9,478 nucleotides of DNA from Candidatus Collierbacteria bacterium (lineage in GTDB: Bacteria > Patescibacteriota > Microgenomatia > UBA1400 > MFAQ01): the NCBI GenBank assembly GCA_023245265.1, contig JAHFKQ010000028.1, positions 1 to 9,478 of the forward strand, in the 5' to 3' direction. This document shows positions 5,536-9,478 of this stretch, in pieces. The position numbers and the translations under genes are program-made. Numbering within the stretch: the first letter of the stretch is position 1; every line of letters begins with the position of its first letter. A model generated the notes under the pieces. That model made no database searches. It worked only from the letters and a program-made list of their open reading frames with translations, and was not told where the DNA came from.

Positions 5536-5547
5536 GTTGGGCATCAC

Positions 5548-5838
5548 TTAGTTATGGACAGGGGAAATGATACCTGAATAAGTCACACGATCGGTGGTCA
5601 CGAGACGAACCTGACTCCACATATATTCTTGATGATCAATGAAATCAATGTTGGTTAGAAGATAGTGAACGATGCCACCATTTTCTTTATCGACGGTCAG
5701 CTTATTGCGGCCATAACCCATGAGGGTGACTCGTTCGCCGTCCTCGGTCACGGTCGAGACATTTTCTGAGTCGACGAGTAGTTTGATGACTTCGTCTCTG
5801 GAAAGCGTTATCTTGTAATCGATTATCACAAAACTCAT
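5548..5838 (-). CDS. 96-aa protein of unknown function, paralogue of the upstream gene
   Basis: I do not recognise this small soluble protein. It has no signal peptide or membrane helix and is a mix of one predicted helix (SRDEVIKLLVD, about 13-23) and alternating hydrophobic strands. It resembles the protein encoded at 5856-6146: equal length, IDYKI... with IEIKI..., a helix block SRDEVIKLLVD with TRRDLVKIFID, and a C-terminal VTYSGII with RTYSGTI. The pair probably arose by tandem duplication and forms a two-gene operon (17-nt gap, shared terminator at 5501). The ATG is fixed by GGAGGT at 5848-5843, 4 nt upstream. A role as a small dimeric regulator or binding protein is possible but not shown. 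Confidence 0.82.
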   Translation of the reverse strand: MSFVIIDYKITLSRDEVIKLLVDSENVSTVTEDGERVTLMGYGRNKLTVDKENGGIVHYLLTNIDFIDHQEYMWSQVRLVTTDRVTYSGIISPVHN

Positions 5839-5855
5839 TTTTACCTCCAGCTAGA

Positions 5856-6146
5856 TTAAACTGCTTCCTGATACCTAATAGTACCGCTGTAAGTGCGACC
5901 ATCTTTTGAAAGGATATCAACGACACCCAGGCTCTTGCCATGACCTTTAAACCAAACAGCGGTTTCAAAAACATGACGGTGAACAGAATCCTGATAGAGG
6001 TGAATAATGTGATCTCGTACCCCATCAAGAGTGATTGCCACATTATTTTCAGATTTAACTATAATTTCGGCGCGATCAATAAATATTTTAACCAAATCTC
6101 TCCGAGTAATATTTACAATTTTTATTTCGATGGTTTGATTAGCCAA
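5856..6146 (-). CDS. 96-aa protein of unknown function, TTG start, first gene of a paralogous pair
   Basis: I do not recognise this protein. It is soluble in appearance, with an opening strand (TIEIKIVNI), a helix block (TRRDLVKIFID at about 14-24) and several strands ending in KDGRTYSGTIRY. See the 5548 gene for the shared blocks that make the two paralogues. The start is TTG at 6146, supported by a strong AGGAGGT (6157-6151) 4 nt upstream and by the absence of any other in-frame Met. An extended -10 promoter lies just before it. The histidine-rich middle (DHIIHLYQDSVHRHVFE) is absent from its partner and may be specific to this copy. Confidence 0.82.
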   Translation of the reverse strand: MANQTIEIKIVNITRRDLVKIFIDRAEIIVKSENNVAITLDGVRDHIIHLYQDSVHRHVFETAVWFKGHGKSLGVVDILSKDGRTYSGTIRYQEAV

Positions 6147-6175
6147 TTCGACCTCCTATTGTCAAAGTATGGGGT

Positions 6176-6184
6176 ATTTTAGCA
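6176..6184 (-). promoter_or_regulatory. Extended -10 promoter for the 96-aa gene pair
   Basis: Reverse strand TGCTAAAAT (6184-6176): TAAAAT with the TGn extension. Transcription would begin near 6169, leaving about 22 nt of leader that carries the Shine-Dalgarno. It is divergent from the tRNA-Thr promoter. Confidence 0.55.
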
Positions 6185-6215
6185 CCAGAGAAGGTAAAAC
6201 AGGGCGGAAATCGGT

Positions 6216-6221
6216 TAAAAT
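6216..6221 (+). promoter_or_regulatory. -10 element of tRNA-Thr
   Basis: TAAAAT ends 9 nt before the first base of the tRNA, exactly as for tRNA-Asp. No convincing -35 is visible. Confidence 0.55.
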
Positions 6222-6230
6222 ACAGGTATC

Positions 6231-6303
6231 GCCGAAGTAGCTCATCTGGTAGAGCAGCTGTATCGTAAACAGCAGGTGGTCGGTTCGAGTCCGACCTTCG
6301 GCT
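6231..6303 (+). tRNA. tRNA-Thr, anticodon CGT
   Basis: A complete 73-nt cloverleaf: acceptor GCCGAAG with CTTCGGC (seven perfect pairs), D stem GCTC/GAGC, anticodon stem GCTGT/ACAGC with loop ATCGTAA (anticodon CGT, reading ACG), variable loop AGGTG, T stem GTCGG/CCGAC with loop TTCGAGT, discriminator T at 6303. No CCA is encoded. It lies 147 nt upstream of the tgt start on the same strand. Confidence 0.96.
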
Positions 6304-6344
6304 CATAATCATAGTTTCCCCCTCGTGGGGATATTATGATTATG
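6304..6344 (+). terminator. Hairpin after tRNA-Thr, processing or termination structure
   Basis: CATAATCATA (6304-6313) pairs perfectly over 10 bp with TATGATTATG (6335-6344), and inside it TCCCC pairs with GGGGA. It occupies the place of the tRNA-Asp terminator but has no T-run after it (AATAGT follows). It may be a processing or pausing signal that lets transcription continue through the tail into tgt rather than a true terminator. Confidence 0.5.
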
Positions 6345-6348
6345 AATA

Positions 6349-6450
6349 GTCGGACGAGAAAGGCGGAAGCATGACTGGTGCTGAGCCAGGTCCGAGAAAA
6401 CTATCAGCAGATAGTTATTCGAGGGAGTCCGACCAATCAAAATAATCATA
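6349..6450 (+). repeat. Structured tRNA tail element, Thr copy
   Basis: Third tail element. It opens with GTCGGAC (6349-6355), reverse complement of the tRNA-Thr T stem (GTCCGAC, 6289-6295), and closes with GAGTCCGACC (to 6434), a direct copy of the same tRNA arm. Between these are GGCGGA, a small AGCA/TGCT stem, the core GAGCCAGGTCCGA that is nearly the same as in the Asp copy at 4278, and a perfect 7-bp hairpin AACTATC (6399-6405)/GATAGTT (6410-6416). It ends with ATAATCATA (6442-6450), a copy of the nine bases after the tRNA (6305-6313); the last base is the A of the tgt ATG. Confidence 0.72.
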
Positions 6451-7580
6451 TGGCATTCAAATTTACCCGTAATTCAGATGGCACAGGCACAATGGAAACC
6501 GATCATGGCGCTGTGCAGACGCCCGTTTTTATGCCTGTCGGCACAGCCGCGACCGTAAAGGCCTTAGATGCCCAGGATATCCGCGAGACCAAAGCCGAGA
6601 TAGTTCTGGCTAATACCTACCACCTTTTCTTGCGTCCCGGTGAACAAACGGTAGCCGAGATGGGTGGCGTGGCCAAATTTATGAACTGGAATGGACCAAT
6701 GCTGACCGATAGCGGTGGATTTCAGGTTTTTTCTCTGGGTCTAGGGGCCAAAGGAGAGTCACTCTCCAAGATCGATGAAGAAGGCGTCACCTTCAAATCC
6801 CATCTGGATGGGGCCAGACACCGCTTCACTCCAGAAAGCTCCATGGATATTCAGAGAGACTTAGGAGCGGACATTATTATGGCATTTGATGAATGTACCC
6901 CGGACAAAATCGAAAAAAAATATGTTAGAGAAGCCCTCGACCGCACTCACCGCTGGGCAGAAAGATGTCTTAAACAATGGGAAAAGAATGGCAAGCAGAG
7001 TGCCCAGGGAAACCAACAAGCACTATTTGGCATTATCCAAGGCAGTACGGATCGGGAAATGCGGGAAGAGGCCACTAAATTTATCTCGGCCTTACCTTTC
7101 GATGGGATTGCCTTGGGGGGTGAAACTGTCGGCTACAACATGGAGGGAACTTTGGAAATGATTGAGTGGGTTAGAGATCTGTTACCAAAAGACAAACCAA
7201 TTTACACCATGGGCCTTGGCCGGGACCCGGACAATATTGTGGAGATTATCAAGGCCGGCATTGATATGTTTGATTGCGTGGCCCCGACTCGTTTGGCCAG
7301 AAACGGCGCACTTTATTACGGGGAAATTCGCGGGGAAAAATTTGAAAGTGAGTTTAGTAATGGCCGGCTTAATATTAGTAACACCCAGTTTGATAAGGAT
7401 AAAAGCCCTATTATGGAGGGTTGTGACTGCTATACCTGCCGTGCTGGCTACTCCCGTGGGTATCTTAATCATCTTTACCGTTCAAAAGAGCTTAGCTACT
7501 ACAGATTGGCCTCCATTCATAATGTCCGTTTTATGGTTCGGCTGGCAGAAGAGATGAGAACGAAGATGAAGGCCAAATGA
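6450..7580 (+). CDS. tgt: tRNA-guanine transglycosylase
   Basis: Exchanges guanine-34 of tRNAs with GUN anticodons (Asp, Asn, His, Tyr) for preQ1, the first tRNA-level step of queuosine synthesis. It has 376 residues from this ATG, normal for bacterial TGT. Visible motifs: TDSGGFQ with Asp87, AFDECTP with Asp147, GIIQGS (194-199), MFDCVAPTR with the nucleophile Asp275, and a zinc site Cys325, Cys327, Cys330 and His357. The segment usually written GGLAVGE is GGETVGY here (223-229), altering residues near the base pocket. I chose 6450 over the in-frame start at 6378 because MAFKF begins the family homology and the 24 extra residues are translated from the tail element. No Shine-Dalgarno precedes the ATG; CAAAAT lies 6 nt before it. 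queA is the convergent neighbour. Confidence 0.96.
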   Translation: MAFKFTRNSDGTGTMETDHGAVQTPVFMPVGTAATVKALDAQDIRETKAEIVLANTYHLFLRPGEQTVAEMGGVAKFMNWNGPMLTDSGGFQVFSLGLGAKGESLSKIDEEGVTFKSHLDGARHRFTPESSMDIQRDLGADIIMAFDECTPDKIEKKYVREALDRTHRWAERCLKQWEKNGKQSAQGNQQALFGIIQGSTDREMREEATKFISALPFDGIALGGETVGYNMEGTLEMIEWVRDLLPKDKPIYTMGLGRDPDNIVEIIKAGIDMFDCVAPTRLARNGALYYGEIRGEKFESEFSNGRLNISNTQFDKDKSPIMEGCDCYTCRAGYSRGYLNHLYRSKELSYYRLASIHNVRFMVRLAEEMRTKMKAK

Positions 7581-7692
7581 TAAGAGCTTGCTCGTCATCC
7601 TTTCGATAATGGTTATTATCGAAATGTTATTCCTGCGCTTCCTCTTATAATCGCTCGTAATGCGCAATAGCTTCATTACGATGCTAGATTAT
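7580..7692. other. Multi-hairpin region between convergent tgt and queA
   Basis: The gap between the two stop codons is packed with inverted repeats: TTTCGATAAT-GGTT-ATTATCGAAA (7601-7624, perfect 10 bp), enclosed by ATAAGAG (7580-7586)/CTCTTAT (7642-7648), then TCGTAATG (7655-7662)/CATTACGA (7674-7681), flanked by ATAATC (7647-7652)/GATTAT (7687-7692). No long T-run follows any stem, so these are not typical intrinsic terminators, but a role in separating the two convergent transcripts is likely. No gene is seen here. Confidence 0.55.
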
Positions 7693-8745
7693 GATCATGG
7701 CATCCCCGAAGCTGAAAAATTGGTATTTTTTCTTAATGGCTTCGTGATAGGCTTGCCCGATGAGACTAGACTGAAAATTAGTGAAGAGGGGAGTCGCGTT
7801 GGGAAAGCTGACCAGAGCGGAAACCAACATTAATAAAGAGGTTTCGGGTAAATGGAAATTGGTGATCAGCCCATCAACGAATTTAAATTGATAACCGGGC
7901 TGAATAAAAATATTGGTCTCCCCTTCTCCAGGAATCAGGATTCCGTCCGAGTTAGCTTGGGTTTCGAGAACTCGACAAGTGGTGGTGCCGACGGCAATAA
8001 TTTTTTTGCCGGCTTTTTTGGCCTCATTAAGTCTGGTGGCGGTGACTTCCGATAACCAAAATGATTCGGAGTGTAGAGTTTGAGTAGAAATTTGCTCGGC
8101 CGTCACCGGCTTGAAAGTCCCAAGACCGACATGAAGAGTGATTTTCTCAATTTGGACTCCTCTTTCGGCTAACTCGGTCAAAAGATTTTCGGTAAAGTGC
8201 AAACCGGCAGTCGGCGCCGCAGCACTCCCCTTCTCTTTAGCGTAGACGGTTTGGTATTTTTCCCGAAGAACTTTTTCGTCGGCGGTGGAGTGAATGTAAG
8301 GAGGTAAAGGAGTTTGTCCTAGTTTGTCGAGTAAATTTAGGAGCTCAAGTCCGGAGTGATTAAATTTAAAAGTGATTTCCCCTGCGCCGTCTTTGGTCAG
8401 GACTTGGGCTTCAAGACCGTCAGCAAAATTTATTTTTTGGCCAGATTGAAGCTTGCCACGAGCAATCCCAAGATAGGTGTCAAGAGCGAGTTGTTTGAGC
8501 AAAAGAACTTCGATTTTGCCCCCAGTTTCTTTGGTGCCAAAAAGTCTGGCCGGAAAAACTTTGGTATCGTTTAAAACCAAGACGCTTTGGGAATCCAAGA
8601 GGGCCAAGAGATCTCTGAAGGTCCGGTGGGAAAGGGTTTGTTGCCGACGATCAACCACTAATAACTTACACGAGTCGCGGGGCTCGATAGCGGCTTGGCC
8701 AATGAGCTCTTCGGGTAAGTCAAAATGGAAATCGGTCAGATTCAT
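7684..8745 (-). CDS. queA: S-adenosylmethionine:tRNA ribosyltransferase-isomerase
   Basis: Transfers and rearranges the ribosyl part of S-adenosylmethionine onto preQ1 in tRNA, giving epoxyqueuosine; it acts directly after TGT. The 353 residues are full length. Family blocks are all present: LNDTKVFPARLFG at 58-70, TGGKIEV (74-80), YQTVYAKEKGSAAAPTAG at 164-181, LHVGLGTFKPV (204-214), LHSESF (224-229), AVGTTTCRVLE (251-261), LITNFHLPETSLLMLVSA (293-310), and YQFFSFGDAM at 341-350. It follows the PD-(D/E)XK nuclease gene by 14 nt on the same strand, so co-transcription is likely. Before the ATG there is GATAAT at 6 nt and only a distant AGGGGA as a possible Shine-Dalgarno. The step after QueA (QueG or QueH) is not encoded in the window. 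Confidence 0.97.
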   Translation of the reverse strand: MNLTDFHFDLPEELIGQAAIEPRDSCKLLVVDRRQQTLSHRTFRDLLALLDSQSVLVLNDTKVFPARLFGTKETGGKIEVLLLKQLALDTYLGIARGKLQSGQKINFADGLEAQVLTKDGAGEITFKFNHSGLELLNLLDKLGQTPLPPYIHSTADEKVLREKYQTVYAKEKGSAAAPTAGLHFTENLLTELAERGVQIEKITLHVGLGTFKPVTAEQISTQTLHSESFWLSEVTATRLNEAKKAGKKIIAVGTTTCRVLETQANSDGILIPGEGETNIFIQPGYQFKFVDGLITNFHLPETSLLMLVSALVSFPNATPLFTNFQSSLIGQAYHEAIKKKYQFFSFGDAMIII

Positions 8746-8751
8746 AGAGGT

Positions 8752-8757
8752 ATTATC
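8752..8757 (-). promoter_or_regulatory. -10-like hexamer before queA
   Basis: Reverse strand GATAAT ends 6 nt before the queA ATG, the same arrangement as at polX and the LysM gene, but no -35 is present and the hexamer sits in the short gap after the nuclease gene. It could be chance. Confidence 0.3.
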
Positions 8758-8759
8758 CC

Positions 8760-9478
8760 CTATTTTCCCAGAGAGAGGGCTTTGGCCAGCTGGACAGAGC
8801 GCTGTTTGTAAGCACAGTACTCACAATCCGGCGCCTGAGTCGGTAGAGTATCGGCCATCAGTAGCTGTTTTATTTCCAGAAGGGTGAGCTCGACCCAGTC
8901 AGGGTTGCCTTCGTAAGGAACGATCGACATTAGAAATTCCAGCTTCCCGTCAAACTTGGGCAGATTTTTTTGAGCGTTAGCAAAAACAAAGTAGCCTGTC
9001 TTTGAGACCTTGAAACCCAGTTTTCGGAAGATCCACTGGTAGATTTCCATTTGGCGCTTATAGGACTGCTTCCATTCGTCGTTGAGGGAAATTTCTTTGG
9101 TAGTACTGGTGGCTTTGTAATCAACAATGACCAGATTACCCTGACTGTCTTGCCAAAGATCATCGACTAGCCCATTAATCATTAAGTTACTTTTTTCGTC
9201 AAGAACCAGAGCTCCGACGAAGGCTCTCACTTCGCCCCGCCATTGGGCTAGATCTTTATGTTTAAAGGGGACGGCATCGATGCCGTATTTGGTCACCAGT
9301 TCGTGCTTCTCACCTTTTTGGCGCAGCAGATCAAACTCACTTTTGAGAAGTGAGTCAACGGCGTTATTCAGAGTGTATGGAGGTGTCGATGGACGGGAAA
9401 GGCCTAGACGACAGTCCATATAAAAACAACGCGGACACTGGAGAAAAAGTTCGATCTTGGACCGGCTAATTTGAAATG
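8760..9478 (-). CDS. PD-(D/E)XK nuclease family protein with cysteine clusters, N-terminus cut by window edge
   Basis: At least 238 residues are encoded; the frame stays open to the window edge, so the ATG at 9419 is internal. The added upstream residues (ISRSKIELFLQCPRCFY) are the typical opening of RecB/Cas4-like nucleases, so only a few residues are missing. Nuclease core in order: GLVDD (Asp105 or Asp106), VIVDYKAT with Asp119 and Lys121, and RQMEIY with Gln142. Cysteines 14, 17 and 22 at the front and CEYC (218 and 221) at the back could bind an iron-sulfur cluster, as in AddB and Cas4. These nucleases trim DNA ends in recombination and repair. No cas genes or repeats are nearby, so a CRISPR role is unlikely. 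Probably the upstream gene of queA. Confidence 0.9.
   Translation of the reverse strand, partial: FQISRSKIELFLQCPRCFYMDCRLGLSRPSTPPYTLNNAVDSLLKSEFDLLRQKGEKHELVTKYGIDAVPFKHKDLAQWRGEVRAFVGALVLDEKSNLMINGLVDDLWQDSQGNLVIVDYKATSTTKEISLNDEWKQSYKRQMEIYQWIFRKLGFKVSKTGYFVFANAQKNLPKFDGKLEFLMSIVPYEGNPDWVELTLLEIKQLLMADTLPTQAPDCEYCAYKQRSVQLAKALSLGK

Noticed and set aside
6378..6449. 24-residue N-terminal extension of TGT
   Set aside because: The extension is encoded by the tail element and is not family-like; homology begins at MAFKF (6450).
8760..9478. Cas4 as part of a CRISPR system
   Set aside because: No CRISPR repeats or other cas genes are present, and the cysteine layout is that of general RecB-like nucleases.

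Overview
The window looks like a piece of a small-genome bacterium, most probably a member of the Patescibacteria (Candidate Phyla Radiation). The evidence is indirect: compact gene spacing, LemA next to HtpX, a PolX-type polymerase with a PHP domain, a bacterial single-RRM protein, several short one-helix membrane proteins without recognisable homologues, and tRNA genes without an encoded CCA. TGA ends polX, so the TGA-as-glycine code of some Patescibacteria does not apply. The phylum assignment is an inference; there is no 16S or ribosomal protein gene to test it.

Layout. 1-3408 is a leftward block: htpX (cut by the window edge), lemA, polX and an RRM RNA-binding protein. 3409-4382 is a tRNA-Asp(GTC) locus followed by a terminator, a structured 'tail' element, a small one-gene cassette (own promoter, strong Shine-Dalgarno, 124-aa membrane protein, own terminator) and a second tail that ends in a 17-bp perfect copy of the tRNA 3' end. 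4382-5489 holds two divergent genes: a 122-aa membrane protein (leftward) and a LysM protein with a membrane anchor (rightward). 5501-6146 is a leftward pair of 96-aa paralogues of unknown function with a clear shared terminator. 6231-7580 is tRNA-Thr(CGT), a perfect 10-bp hairpin, a third tail element and tgt. 7684-9478 is leftward: queA and a PD-(D/E)XK nuclease cut by the right edge.

How the genes fit together. TGT and QueA are consecutive enzymes of queuosine tRNA modification, placed convergently, and the tRNA-Asp(GUC) in the same window is one of the four tRNA types that TGT modifies. LemA and HtpX are a common membrane-associated pair. The two LysM domains imply a cell-wall role for the 220-aa anchored protein.

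Most interesting signal. Both tRNA genes are followed by the same unnamed architecture: tRNA T-arm (sense), a hairpin, an antisense copy of that T-arm, a folded core with shared blocks (CGGA ... GAGCCAGGTCCGA-like), and then a second sense copy of the T-arm. The antisense and second sense copies match the T-arm of the particular tRNA upstream, so the ends follow the host tRNA while the core is shared. At tRNA-Asp the element occurs twice and encloses a gene. A second pattern is a split in translation signals: five genes have a -10-like hexamer 5-7 nt before ATG and no Shine-Dalgarno (probably leaderless), whereas four others have strong Shine-Dalgarno sequences.
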